DNA of 64,000 nucleotides from Pelagibacteraceae bacterium AG-426-M19 (GCA_003210025.1 QCNW01000003.1:62001-126000), one strand, 5' to 3'; shown: positions 32,956 through 42,120, counted from the first letter of the stretch. Translations and numbers: made by a program. Notes: a model not told the origin generated them from the letters alone.

Positions 32956-35703
32956 CTAAACTTGAAGTAAACTTGAAGTAGAAACACGGTTTGCATAAAT
33001 TTCGAAGAGTTTTTTCATAATATCCTCTTTATTTTTTATCGAGTATAATGAAAGTACAAATTTATCTAATCTATCATGTAATTCTTTTAAATCTGATGGC
33101 ATTATTAAAGGGTCATAAAGTTTATCTAAAGATAAATTCAATTTATTTCTTTTTTCCAGAATATCATTCGCAAATTTTGAGAGTTGACCTTTTTGATTTT
33201 CATTAATATCAATAAATGGAAAATTATTATAAACAACTTCAATAGAATACCTAAAATCATCCTTTAATCTTCCACAAACATTTTCAACCCAAGTCATGTG
33301 TAAAGATGATGTTAAAATTGCGAATATTGATAGATCACTTGTAGGAATAATTAAACAAGAATTTCCAGTAATTTGGTTTTTGTCTAAATAACCAAACGGA
33401 ATATACTTTCTTTTACTTGAAGTATTAGCTGGTATTAAAATATAATTGGTATCCGGTTGACGTATCTCACCGAATAGCCAAGATTTATAAGCTAGTTTTT
33501 TTGTTGCTGGTCTCTTACTTTGAGATCTATTTTCATGAACTTTTTTTACTATTTGTTTTATTTGTTTGTCATCTTTCCAATCATCATCCGAATTGTTCAA
33601 CCATAAACACCATCTTTTTTTATTACTTATATATTCTCTGGCCCCAATAAAAGGTCTTATATATTTTAAAAAAGTATCTGAAGATTTAGGTTTTAAAATC
33701 TGAAAATCTTCATCTGAAAATAATAAATTTCCACCATCATTAGGCATACTTCCAAATATCATTGGTGGATATTTACTGATTTGTGTACTCCTTTTTTTTA
33801 ATAATAAATTGTCAGCTTCAACCAGATATGGGTTTATTTTTTTAACTTTTATTCTTATTGGATCTTCAGTAATTTTTTCATAGAAATAAATTTCTTTATT
33901 ATCAATTTTAACAGACGAAAAACCTATAATAACTACTAAAACATTTGCAACATCCATTCCTAAAACTTTTTTTTCATCTATAGTCCATTTGAAAGTTCGA
34001 TGTGCAAAAAAGATATCTATATTAAGTGATAATATTTTTTCCCATAATAAACCTACTTGTTCTCCTTGAGAAATAGAGTTAGTAGAGACAAATGCAACTT
34101 TGGTATTCGAATTTTTTATATATTGGCTTGCTTTATAAAACCAGCATGAAACATAATCCAGTTCACCACTATTTTTATCAGATCCAAATATTTTTTTTAA
34201 ATCAGTTTTTTGTTTATCTGTAATTAATCTAGATCCAACAAAAGGAGGATTTCCAACAATATAGGAACACTCTTTTGATTTTATTAAGTCATCCCAATTA
34301 AATTCAAGAGCATTTTTGACAACAACTTTTTTCGTATCATGTATTGGTATTCTTACATAACTTTTTCCAAATATATCTGATAACAACATATTCATTTGAT
34401 GATCAACCAACCATAGTGCGATTTTGGCTATTCTGGTTGCAAAATGATTTATTTCAATACCAAAAAATTGATCAACTGTTACTAAAGATAAATAATTAAC
34501 ATCTAAATCTAACTGAGGCTGATTAGGATTATATATTTCTTTCATTACTTCAATCTCAAGCTTTCTTATTTCTCTGTAAGACACAATTAAAAAATTTCCA
34601 CATCCACATGCAGGATCTAATATTTTTAACTCTGATAATTCTTTATTAAAGTTTTTTAATCTTGAAATTTTTTGAGTACTTCTGTCTTCCTTTATCTTTT
34701 TAAATTTATTTTGAAGATAATCTAAAAATAAAGGTCTAATTGTTTTCAGAATATTTTTTTCACTAGTATAATGAGCACCCTCTTGTCTTTGATCCTCAGG
34801 TAACATAACTGTTTGAAATAAAGATCCGAATAATGCAGGGGAAACTTTAGCCCAATCAAGATCTGCGCACATTAATAGTTTATTTCTCATATTTCTATCA
34901 AAGGCAGGAATGCTCATTTCTTCAGAAAATAATTCACCATTAATATATGGAAAATCATCTAACTCTTGATCGATATTTTTTTGTCTTTTATCTATAGGTG
35001 TGTTCAATATTTGGAATAATTCTTTTAACTTTGAACCTGTGTCACTCCCGTCTTCATTTGTTCTATTCATTATATAATTGAAAAATAAATCTGGTTGAAA
35101 AATACCTGTGTCTTCAGCAAATAAACAATAAACTACTCTTGTAAGCAATATCTCTAAATCTTTGTCTGCAAAACCGTTATCTTTAAGTATATGAAATAAA
35201 TTAGATATTAAATCTGCCGCTTTAACATTAACAGGATCTTGATCTCTGTAAGTTTCTTGGTTTCTACCAGCAATAAAAGAGAACAATTTAATGTTTTCAA
35301 TTTTAGAAAATTCTTCTAATGTAAATTTTTTTTCAAATCTAGTTTCTAAATCATAAAACTCAAAATTTTGAAAATCTGAAACTAGAACAAATCTTGGTTT
35401 TTGTGAATCTTTAAGGTTAACATAATATTCACTGGCTTGATCAAAAGCTTTTTCTAAATTCCCACCTTTTGTTTTTTGCTCAACAAGTAATTTACCTTCC
35501 CAAAATAAATCAATATAACCATGTTTATCATTTAATTTTTTTACAGCCTTTTCGTAAATAGCCACATCTCTTCTTCTTCTTCCAAATACCTCAAAAAATT
35601 CATTATAAAAAGTTTGTGTTTCGCCTTTTTCATATTTTGCATCTTTCCATTCTTTTGCAAATTTTTTTGCATTAAATTGGATTTCATTAAAACTTATTAT
35701 CAT
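32956..35703 (-). CDS. Type IIL (MmeI-like) restriction-modification enzyme
   Basis: This 915-residue single polypeptide combines nuclease and N6-adenine methyltransferase. The N-terminal PD-(D/E)xK site is D65, E75, K77 (IDLFWEGKLLVEQKTKG), the same spacing I recall for MmeI. A helical linker follows. The methyltransferase has motif I LDPACGCGNFLIVSYRE near residue 360 and motif IV VGNPPFVGS near 484. The C-terminal third should hold the target recognition domain, and the length is close to MmeI (about 919). Such enzymes methylate one strand and cut about 20 bases away without a partner subunit. The gene is alone in its segment; its last codons are encoded by a direct repeat (see findings). 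The recognition site is unknown. Confidence 0.85.
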   Translation of the reverse strand: MIISFNEIQFNAKKFAKEWKDAKYEKGETQTFYNEFFEVFGRRRRDVAIYEKAVKKLNDKHGYIDLFWEGKLLVEQKTKGGNLEKAFDQASEYYVNLKDSQKPRFVLVSDFQNFEFYDLETRFEKKFTLEEFSKIENIKLFSFIAGRNQETYRDQDPVNVKAADLISNLFHILKDNGFADKDLEILLTRVVYCLFAEDTGIFQPDLFFNYIMNRTNEDGSDTGSKLKELFQILNTPIDKRQKNIDQELDDFPYINGELFSEEMSIPAFDRNMRNKLLMCADLDWAKVSPALFGSLFQTVMLPEDQRQEGAHYTSEKNILKTIRPLFLDYLQNKFKKIKEDRSTQKISRLKNFNKELSELKILDPACGCGNFLIVSYREIRKLEIEVMKEIYNPNQPQLDLDVNYLSLVTVDQFFGIEINHFATRIAKIALWLVDHQMNMLLSDIFGKSYVRIPIHDTKKVVVKNALEFNWDDLIKSKECSYIVGNPPFVGSRLITDKQKTDLKKIFGSDKNSGELDYVSCWFYKASQYIKNSNTKVAFVSTNSISQGEQVGLLWEKILSLNIDIFFAHRTFKWTIDEKKVLGMDVANVLVVIIGFSSVKIDNKEIYFYEKITEDPIRIKVKKINPYLVEADNLLLKKRSTQISKYPPMIFGSMPNDGGNLLFSDEDFQILKPKSSDTFLKYIRPFIGAREYISNKKRWCLWLNNSDDDWKDDKQIKQIVKKVHENRSQSKRPATKKLAYKSWLFGEIRQPDTNYILIPANTSSKRKYIPFGYLDKNQITGNSCLIIPTSDLSIFAILTSSLHMTWVENVCGRLKDDFRYSIEVVYNNFPFIDINENQKGQLSKFANDILEKRNKLNLSLDKLYDPLIMPSDLKELHDRLDKFVLSLYSIKNKEDIMKKLFEIYANRVSTSSLLQV
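32960..32980. repeat. Inner direct repeat, copy at the 3' end of the restriction gene
   Basis: The 21 bases acttgaagta-aacttgaagta are a tandem pair of an 11-base unit and recur exactly at 35748-35768, upstream of the same gene. This copy encodes the last residues of the protein (SSLLQV). Confidence 0.85.
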
Positions 35704-35747
35704 GAGAATTTTTATGATATAAAATTTTAGTGGGATTTTATAGGATT

Positions 35748-35771
35748 ACTTGAAGTAAACTTGAAGTAAAC
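35748..35771. repeat. Inner direct repeat, copy upstream of the restriction gene
   Basis: The same 21-base tandem pair as at 32960-32980, here followed by three more bases of a third partial unit (aac). It lies 45 bases upstream of the restriction gene start, where a promoter or operator would be, and about 75 bases before the intact tRNA-Ser. Confidence 0.85.
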
Positions 35772-35843
35772 TTTTATTCTTAAATTATTTAAGCTCTTTT
35801 TTTTAGTTGAATTTAATTATTATGCTTATAAAACCTTGCTCAC

Positions 35844-35933
35844 GGAGAGATGGCTGAGTGGTTGAAAGCACCGGTCTTGAAAACCGGCAAAGGGGCAACT
35901 CTTTCCTGGGTTCGAATCCCAGTCTCTCCGCCA
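35844..35933 (+). tRNA. tRNA-Ser (anticodon UGA)
   Basis: A complete 90-base class II tRNA with encoded CCA is present. The acceptor is GGAGAGA/TCTCTCC and the anticodon loop is CTTGAAA within CCGG/CCGG stems (anticodon TGA). The extra arm is long, the T-arm is CTGGG-TTCGAAT-CCCAG and the discriminator is G. It is the intact copy at the right border of the restriction module. Its promoter must lie in the element side (35704-35843). Confidence 0.96.
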
Positions 35934-36194
35934 CTAATATTTATTTTTGAATTCTATAAGTTTTTTTAGGATAACTGTATCTTCAAAGTCTTTTGAATTT
36001 TTACCCAAACTTAAATTGACTAAAGTTTCGTCATCAAAATTAATTAACTTATCTAAAGAAACTAAATCTTTATGATCAAGATTATCGATAATTGAATTAA
36101 CAAATTTAGAGACAAAGATATCCATTTCTTTAGTTCCACGATATTGAGCTCTGTATAAAATTTTATTAATTAAATTTTGTTTATTTGAATCCAT
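35934..36194 (-). CDS. sdhE: FAD assembly factor SdhE
   Basis: This 86-residue protein carries the family motif RGTKEMD (residues about 19-25 after an ILYRAQY lead), which is needed to flavinylate succinate dehydrogenase subunit A. The rest is a small five-helix bundle rich in acidic residues (LINFDDETLVNLSLG). It is divergent to recG (26 bases between starts), the usual arrangement in alphaproteobacteria. Its stop directly abuts the tRNA-Ser CCA end. Confidence 0.9.
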   Translation of the reverse strand: MDSNKQNLINKILYRAQYRGTKEMDIFVSKFVNSIIDNLDHKDLVSLDKLINFDDETLVNLSLGKNSKDFEDTVILKKLIEFKNKY

Positions 36195-36220
36195 TAATTA
36201 AATCTTTATATATATAAATT

Positions 36221-38260
36221 ATGAATGATCACGAATATTTATTATCAAATATTCAGAATATTAAAGGTATAGGGAAAAAAACAAGCCAATTATTTAAAAG
36301 GAAAAATATAAATACAATTTTTGATTTATTGTGGCATTTACCCACAAGTAAAATTGAAAATTCAAAAGTAACAAATGTTGGTGATATACAAATAGGTAAG
36401 TTACAAACGATTAAATTAACACCCCTAAAATATAATTTTCCTAGAATAAGACGATTGCCAAATAGAGTTGTGTGTCAAAGTAAAGATATAAAAATAGATT
36501 GCGTTTTCTTTAATTCATATGAAGGATATATAAAAAAAATCTTACCATTAAATACTGAAATAATAATAAGTGGAAAAATTAATTTTTTTAGAAATAAATA
36601 TCAAATCACTAATCCTACTCAGGTTAAAGAAAGTAATGAAAATATCTTGGAGAATCAAAATAAATATAGTCTTACAGATGGTCTTACTATCAATAAATAC
36701 AATATTATAATTAATGAAGTTTTAAAGGAATTGCCAGATTTAGATGAGTGGCTAAATGACAATATAAAGAAAAAATTTAATAATATTAAGTGGAAAGACG
36801 CAATCTTAAAAATTCACAGTCTAGATACGAAAGAAATTTTAAAATCCAAGTATTATAAAAGGTTAGTTTTTGACGAATTGTTTGCTCATTTTTTATTATC
36901 CTCAAGAATAAGAACTAAAATAAAAAAAATAAAGAAATCACAAAAAATTTTTAAAGATTGTAAGGAAAAATTGATTAAAGATTTAAATTTTAAATTAACA
37001 AATGATCAAGAAGCAGCAATAAAAATTATAAACGAAGATCTTAAATCAAAAAGTAGAATGTTTAGACTTTTACAAGGAGATGTTGGATCTGGGAAAACAA
37101 TTGTATCAATGATAGCAGCAGTAAATTGTATAAATGCTGGATATCAAACAAGCTTTATGGTGCCTACTGAAATTCTAGCAAAGCAACATTTTTCTTTTGC
37201 TAAAAAACATCTTCCAAAAAATGTAAAAATTGAAATGTTAACTGGTAAGTCAAAATATGCTGATAGAAAGAAAATTTTAGAAAAACTTAAACTTGGTAAG
37301 ATAGACTTTCTAATAGGAACACATGCGTTATTTCAAAAAAAAGTTGAATATAATAAATTGGGTTTAATAATAATTGATGAACAACATAAATTTGGTGTTC
37401 GTCAGCGTAAAGAACTATCAGAAAAAGGTGGAAATAACTGTGATGTTCTAGTCATGTCCGCAACTCCAATACCAAGAACAATGATGATGACGGTTTATGG
37501 TGATATGGATTTAACCTTAATAAAAGAAAAACCAAAAAATAGAAAAAAAATAGTCACATACAGCAAGTTAGAAGATAAAATATCCGAAATTATTAGATTT
37601 GTTAAAAAAGAAATTTCTAATAAAAATCAAATTTTCTGGGTGTGTCCTTTGATAAAAGAATCAAAAAAAGTTGAACAACAATCTGTTGTAAATAAATTTA
37701 AGTATTTAGAAAAATATTTTAAAAATAGAATTGGGTTAATTCACGGCTCTCTTGATAAGGATGAAAGGAATAATATTTTAAATAATTTCTTAGATAGAAA
37801 GTTGGACATATTGGTTTCAACAACTGTTATAGAAGTAGGAATTGATTTTCCTAATGCTAACGTAATAGTTATAGAAAATGCTGATAAGTATGGTTTATCT
37901 CAGTTGCATCAGCTAAGAGGACGTGTTGGACGTGGTAGTAAGGAGTCTTATTGTATTTTGATGTTTAAATCATCGCTAAGTGAAAATGCAAAAAAAAGAA
38001 TTAATATTCTAAAAAGTTCAGATGATGGTTTTATCATTTCAGAGGAAGATATGAAATTACGTGGATATGGAGATTTGCTAGGATTTAAGCAAAGTGGAAT
38101 AAAAAATTTTAGATTAGCTGATCCCATATTAAATGAAGATTTATTTTTACTTGCCGAGGCAGAAGTAAAAAGATTGGAAATGAAAGGAGATAATTTCAGC
38201 AAATATAATAAATTATTAAAATTATACGATCGAGCTTCAATAATTAACGAAATTTCTTAA
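36221..38260 (+). CDS. recG: ATP-dependent DNA helicase RecG
   Basis: RecG remodels stalled forks and Holliday junctions. The 679-residue protein starts with the wedge-domain lead (IKGIGKKTSQLFKRKNINTI), then helicase motifs: Walker A LLQGDVGSGKTIVSM, Walker B region LIIIDEQHKFGVRQR, SATPIPRTMMM and LRGRVGRGSKESYC (motif VI), and a C-terminal TRG-like DMKLRGYGDLLG. Length is normal. It overlaps the end of the convergent DUF502 gene by 4 bases. Confidence 0.95.
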   Translation: MNDHEYLLSNIQNIKGIGKKTSQLFKRKNINTIFDLLWHLPTSKIENSKVTNVGDIQIGKLQTIKLTPLKYNFPRIRRLPNRVVCQSKDIKIDCVFFNSYEGYIKKILPLNTEIIISGKINFFRNKYQITNPTQVKESNENILENQNKYSLTDGLTINKYNIIINEVLKELPDLDEWLNDNIKKKFNNIKWKDAILKIHSLDTKEILKSKYYKRLVFDELFAHFLLSSRIRTKIKKIKKSQKIFKDCKEKLIKDLNFKLTNDQEAAIKIINEDLKSKSRMFRLLQGDVGSGKTIVSMIAAVNCINAGYQTSFMVPTEILAKQHFSFAKKHLPKNVKIEMLTGKSKYADRKKILEKLKLGKIDFLIGTHALFQKKVEYNKLGLIIIDEQHKFGVRQRKELSEKGGNNCDVLVMSATPIPRTMMMTVYGDMDLTLIKEKPKNRKKIVTYSKLEDKISEIIRFVKKEISNKNQIFWVCPLIKESKKVEQQSVVNKFKYLEKYFKNRIGLIHGSLDKDERNNILNNFLDRKLDILVSTTVIEVGIDFPNANVIVIENADKYGLSQLHQLRGRVGRGSKESYCILMFKSSLSENAKKRINILKSSDDGFIISEEDMKLRGYGDLLGFKQSGIKNFRLADPILNEDLFLLAEAEVKRLEMKGDNFSKYNKLLKLYDRASIINEIS

Positions 38261-38880
38261 ATTTTTTTTGGATCTGAAGTACCGGCTGAAACAATAAATT
38301 TAGATGCTTCTTCAAATGTCATGTCCAAATAAATAACTTCATCTTTAGGGAACATTAATAAAAATCCACTTGTAGGATTTGGTGTTGTTGGAACAAATAC
38401 ATTAATAAGATTTGTGTTTGTTTTTTTTGATATTTCACCATCGTTTTCTCTGGTCGCAAATCCCACTGCCCAACTACCTTTTCTAGGATACTCAACTAAG
38501 ACTACACTTTTTTTAGATCCTTTTTTTGGTGCTAATGTTTCTGTCATTTGGCCAATTGCCGAATATATTGTTCTTAGAATTGGTATTCTTTTTAATATAT
38601 CATTAAATATTTTAAGTATTTTTTTTCCGATAAATGAAAGAGATAAACTTCCAATTATTGTAATAAAAATTATAGCTAATAATATTTCCAAACCAGGTAT
38701 TGCAAAAGGTAAATAGCTATTTGGATTTAATTCATTTGGTATTAATTTTGACGATATAGATATAAAAAATCTAGTTAAATATAATGTGATTCCTATTGGA
38801 ACAAGAACAACTATTCCTGCTATAAAATAGTTTCTAAGTCTTCCAAGAATTGAAATGCCTTTTCTTTTTAATTTTGCCAT
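38257..38880 (-). CDS. DUF502 membrane protein
   Basis: This 207-residue protein has two transmembrane spans in its first half (YFIAGIVVLVPIGITLYLT and LEILLAIIFITIIGSLSLSF) and a soluble C-terminal part containing VEYPRKGSWAVGFATRE and FVPTTPNPTSGFLLMFPK, the signature of the DUF502 family, conserved next to recG in alphaproteobacteria. Function is unknown; the C-terminal part may sit in the cytoplasm. A 25-codon hydrophobic frame follows upstream. Confidence 0.85.
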   Translation of the reverse strand: MAKLKRKGISILGRLRNYFIAGIVVLVPIGITLYLTRFFISISSKLIPNELNPNSYLPFAIPGLEILLAIIFITIIGSLSLSFIGKKILKIFNDILKRIPILRTIYSAIGQMTETLAPKKGSKKSVVLVEYPRKGSWAVGFATRENDGEISKKTNTNLINVFVPTTPNPTSGFLLMFPKDEVIYLDMTFEEASKFIVSAGTSDPKKI

Positions 38881-38883
38881 AAA

Positions 38884-38961
38884 TTAACTGTAACTTGCAT
38901 ATAAAACAAATATGACTGCCAGTATAAAAAGTAATATTAAAATTTTGTTATTAAGTATCAT
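38884..38961 (-). CDS. Possible 25-residue single-span membrane peptide
   Basis: An ATG at 38961 opens a 25-codon frame: MILNNK then a hydrophobic run (ILILLFILAVIFVLYA) and SYS. It lies 3 bases upstream of the DUF502 gene in the same direction. The composition fits a one-span membrane peptide, but an A/T-rich non-coding stretch can look similar, so this is weak. Confidence 0.3.
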   Translation of the reverse strand: MILNNKILILLFILAVIFVLYASYS

Positions 38962-39003
38962 ATAAATTTTTTTAAAAAAGGTGTAATATAATAATTAAAA
39001 AAA

Positions 39004-39825
39004 GTGAATAGAAGAAATTTCATACATTTATTTGGTTGTAGTTGCTTATCTTTTGGCCTTTCTGCATGCGGTAGTGCACCGATAACAGATCGAAAACAAC
39101 TAAAATTAATTCCCGAATCTAACCTTAATGCGCAAGCTGCTAGACTTTATGAGAAAGTGAAAGAAAAAGAAAATTTAAGTGATGACACAAAAACATTAAA
39201 TCTTATTAAAGAAATAGGTTCTAAGATTGAAAATTCAATATCAGAGTACTTTGATCGAAATAATATACCTGACCCAACTGTAAATTTTGACTGGGAGTAT
39301 ATACTTATTGATAAAAAAAAAGTTAAAAATGCCTGGTGTATGCCTGGAGGTAAAATTGCTGTTTATACTGGTCTATTAGATATAACTAAAAATGAAGATG
39401 GATTGGCAGCTGTAATGGGTCATGAAATAGCACATGCAGTTGCAAAACATTCAGTAGAAAGAGCAAGTAGAGGTGTTTTGTTAAATACCAGTACGGCAAT
39501 TTTAGATATAGCAACAAAAGGAGCGGTTTCAAATATTAATAAAACAACCGGGATGAATGCAGTTGGTTTATTATCACAAATAGGAATTATGAATCCTTTT
39601 AATAGAAAACAAGAGAGTGAAGCTGATTATCTAGGATTAATTTTTGCATCTTTATCTGGTTATGATATTAGGGAAACAATTAAAGTTTGGGAGAGAATGA
39701 AAGAAGCTAAAAAAGGTAAAGAACCACCAGAATTTATGTCTACTCACCCATCTTCAACAAATAGAATTAACAATATTACAAATTGGATAAACGAAATTAT
39801 TATTAAATATCCACCTATTGCATAA
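39004..39825 (+). CDS. M48-family zinc metalloprotease, lipoprotein
   Basis: This 273-residue protein begins (GTG start) with RRNFIHLFGCSCLSFGLSAC, a possible twin-arginine or Sec signal ending in a lipobox LSAC. The zinc motif is VMGHEIAHAVAKHSVE with the third ligand in KQESEADYLGLI. It resembles the periplasmic LoiP/BepA-like M48 proteases that process outer-membrane proteins. There is no TPR domain after the peptidase. The GTG is preferred because the next in-frame ATG would remove the signal. Confidence 0.85.
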   Translation: MNRRNFIHLFGCSCLSFGLSACGSAPITDRKQLKLIPESNLNAQAARLYEKVKEKENLSDDTKTLNLIKEIGSKIENSISEYFDRNNIPDPTVNFDWEYILIDKKKVKNAWCMPGGKIAVYTGLLDITKNEDGLAAVMGHEIAHAVAKHSVERASRGVLLNTSTAILDIATKGAVSNINKTTGMNAVGLLSQIGIMNPFNRKQESEADYLGLIFASLSGYDIRETIKVWERMKEAKKGKEPPEFMSTHPSSTNRINNITNWINEIIIKYPPIA

Positions 39826-39826
39826 G

Positions 39827-39902
<76 letters not shown>

Positions 39903-39951
39903 AAAAAGCGTTTTTTATATTGATTTTTTTTTATTAATCAATGTTAAAAAT

Positions 39952-41064
39952 TTACAATTTATTGATGTACTTGTCGTGAAATTCATCAAAAGTACCTTGT
40001 TTTATATTGTCTCTGATGTTTCTCATTAAATCTTGATAAAAGTTGATGTTATTAAGGGTTAGAATCATTGAAGCCAACATTTCATTAGTATTAAATAAAT
40101 GATTTAAATAATTCTTGGAATATTTATTAAGATTGAATTTTGAGACATTTTTGTCCAGAGGATTATTATCATTTTTATATTTTGAATTTCTAATTTGAAT
40201 TTGTCCTTCCCAAGTAAAAGCTAAACCAGTTCTTCCAGATCTTGTGGGCATTACGCAATCAAACATATCAACACCCCTCTTAACTGCTCCGAGTATATCA
40301 GATGGAGTGCCAACACCCATTAAATATCTTGGTTTATCTTTAGGCATATGATCTTTTATTCCATCTAGAACGTTAAACATTTCATCTTGTGTTTCCCCAA
40401 CTGCCAATCCTCCAAGGGCATACCCATTAAATCCAATGTCAATAAGGTTATTTAAAGATTTTATTCTTAGATCGTTAAATAATCCACCTTGCACTATTCC
40501 AAATAAACCTTTGTGATCATTTATTCCAAATGCATCTTTTGATCTTTTTGCCCACTCTGATGATAATTCCATTGATTTTTTAATTTTATCATAGTCTTTA
40601 GTATTTTTAGGGCATTCATCCATAACCATCACTATGTCTGAATTCAAACCTTTTTGAATTCTTATACTTTCTTCAGGACTTAAAATAAAAGTTTTACCAT
40701 CTATATGTGATTGAAAAATTGCACCCTTGTCTCTATCAATTTTATTTAATTTCGATAGAGACATTACTTGAAAACCACCTGAATCAGTTAAAATTGGTAG
40801 ATCACAATTCATGAATTCATGAAGTCCTCCAACACTTTCAATTCTTTCAACACCAGGTCTTATCATTAAATGATATGTATTTGATAAAATTATCTCGCTA
40901 CCTGTTTTTTTTATATCTTCTAAAAAAACACCTTTAACAGTTGCTTGAGTACCAACTGGCATAAATGCAGGAGTGTTTATATTGCCTCTATGAGTATCTA
41001 TAATTCCTACTCTTGCATAATTTTGAGTATGATGAACATTAAAATTGAAATCTTTTAATGACAT
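39952..41064 (-). CDS. tgt: Queuine tRNA-ribosyltransferase, lacking the usual zinc ligands
   Basis: Tgt exchanges guanine 34 for preQ1 in tRNAs with GUN anticodons. The 370-residue protein has the barrel motifs LTDSGGFQVMS (active aspartate), MGVGTPSDILGAVKRG and VMPTRSGRTG. The C-terminal zinc motif of bacterial Tgt (CxCxxC, then a histidine about 26 residues on) should fall in NPLDKNVSKFNLNKYS and LTLNNINFY; neither cysteine nor histidine is there. The catalytic part is intact. The gene follows tRNA-Lys and precedes a cyclophilin gene in the same direction. Confidence 0.92.
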   Translation of the reverse strand: MSLKDFNFNVHHTQNYARVGIIDTHRGNINTPAFMPVGTQATVKGVFLEDIKKTGSEIILSNTYHLMIRPGVERIESVGGLHEFMNCDLPILTDSGGFQVMSLSKLNKIDRDKGAIFQSHIDGKTFILSPEESIRIQKGLNSDIVMVMDECPKNTKDYDKIKKSMELSSEWAKRSKDAFGINDHKGLFGIVQGGLFNDLRIKSLNNLIDIGFNGYALGGLAVGETQDEMFNVLDGIKDHMPKDKPRYLMGVGTPSDILGAVKRGVDMFDCVMPTRSGRTGLAFTWEGQIQIRNSKYKNDNNPLDKNVSKFNLNKYSKNYLNHLFNTNEMLASMILTLNNINFYQDLMRNIRDNIKQGTFDEFHDKYINKL

Positions 41065-41075
41065 TCATTATTTAA

Positions 41076-41633
41076 TTATTGAGATTTAAAACTAATAATT
41101 TTATCTGGATTTGAAACTGCTCCGTTATCACCATCACCTTTTGTAATCATATCAACAAATTCCATTCCTTCTATTACTTTTCCAAAAACAGTATATTGTC
41201 TATCTAGGAAAGGTGCTGGTTTAAAACATATAAAAAATTGACTATTGGCGCTATTAGGATCTGATGATCTTGCCATAGAGACAGTACCTCTATCATGAGG
41301 AAGATCATTAAATTCTTGATTTAAATCTGGTAAATCAGATCCACCAATACCTGCTCGTCTTAAATCGAAATCCTTAGAAGATGAATTTCCAAATTTTACA
41401 TCACCTGTTTGAGCCATAAACCCATCGATTACTCTGTGAAAAACAACATTATCGTATTGTCCTGAATCTGCTAACTCTTGAATTCTTTTGACATGATTTG
41501 GGGCAACGTCAGGATACATTTCAATTTTTACATCGCCATCTTTTAATTTTAAAATCATTATATTCTCCTTTGCTATTAAATTTGTTGATAAAAAAATAAA
41601 AAAAATAATTAAAATATTTAAAAATTTATTCAT
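41076..41633 (-). CDS. Cyclophilin-type peptidyl-prolyl isomerase, exported
   Basis: This 185-residue protein has a signal peptide (FLNILIIFFIFLSTNLIA) and a cyclophilin domain: VVFHRVIDGFMAQTGD with the catalytic arginine, VSMARSSDPNSANSQFFICF, and QYTVFGKVIEGMEFVD. It would fold proteins in the periplasm. It overlaps coaD by 8 bases. Whether it corresponds to PpiA or PpiB cannot be told from sequence alone, though the signal favours the exported type. Confidence 0.92.
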   Translation of the reverse strand: MNKFLNILIIFFIFLSTNLIAKENIMILKLKDGDVKIEMYPDVAPNHVKRIQELADSGQYDNVVFHRVIDGFMAQTGDVKFGNSSSKDFDLRRAGIGGSDLPDLNQEFNDLPHDRGTVSMARSSDPNSANSQFFICFKPAPFLDRQYTVFGKVIEGMEFVDMITKGDGDNGAVSNPDKIISFKSQ

Positions 41634-42120
41634 AAACCTCTTTCAATGATTTAATTGTACTTTTGGTCGTAAATTTTTTCAAATCACCATTATGTTGAGC
41701 GATTTCTTTAACAAACCTAGATGATATTATTTGATTTTCAACATCTGACATTAAAAAAATTGTCTCAACTTGATTATTAAGTTTTCTATTCATTCCAGCA
41801 AGTTGGAATTCGTACTCAAAATCAGAAACAGCTCTTAAGCCTCTTAAGATTATATTTGATTTATATTTTTTACAAAGGTCTGTTGTCAAAGTATTAAATT
41901 TTATAACATCAAGCTTATTCTTTTTAAATTTCAGATCTTTATAAAGAGCTCTTTTAACAATTTCTATTCTTTCATCTAATGAAAATAGGAAGTTTTTCTG
42001 ATTTCCATCTGAAATACCAACAATTACTTTATCTACTATCTTAAGTGATTTTTTAATGACATCTATATGGCCAAAAGTAATTGGATCAAAAGTACCTGGA
42101 TAGATAGCTATATTTTTCAT
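41626..42120 (-). CDS. coaD: Phosphopantetheine adenylyltransferase
   Basis: CoaD transfers AMP to 4'-phosphopantetheine in coenzyme A synthesis. This 164-residue nucleotidyltransferase starts with YPGTFDPITFGHIDVIKKS (the GHxxI site) and has FLFSLDERIE, ILRGLRAVSDFEYEFQLA and ISSRFVKEIAQHNGD, all standard. It starts on the last base of gyrA, so the two are co-transcribed. Confidence 0.96.
   Translation of the reverse strand: MKNIAIYPGTFDPITFGHIDVIKKSLKIVDKVIVGISDGNQKNFLFSLDERIEIVKRALYKDLKFKKNKLDVIKFNTLTTDLCKKYKSNIILRGLRAVSDFEYEFQLAGMNRKLNNQVETIFLMSDVENQIISSRFVKEIAQHNGDLKKFTTKSTIKSLKEVYE

Larger units (their letters stand above)
32804..35933. mobile_element. Restriction-modification module inserted at tRNA-Ser
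   Basis: A 39-base direct repeat (32804-32842 and 35844-35882) consisting of the 5' half of tRNA-Ser bounds a segment of 3.0 kb that carries only the MmeI-like gene. The complete tRNA is on the right. No integrase is inside. The layout is what insertion at the tRNA would leave if the element carried its own copy of the tRNA 5' half; the original left half is then displaced. The element boundaries are inferred from the repeats. Confidence 0.65.
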
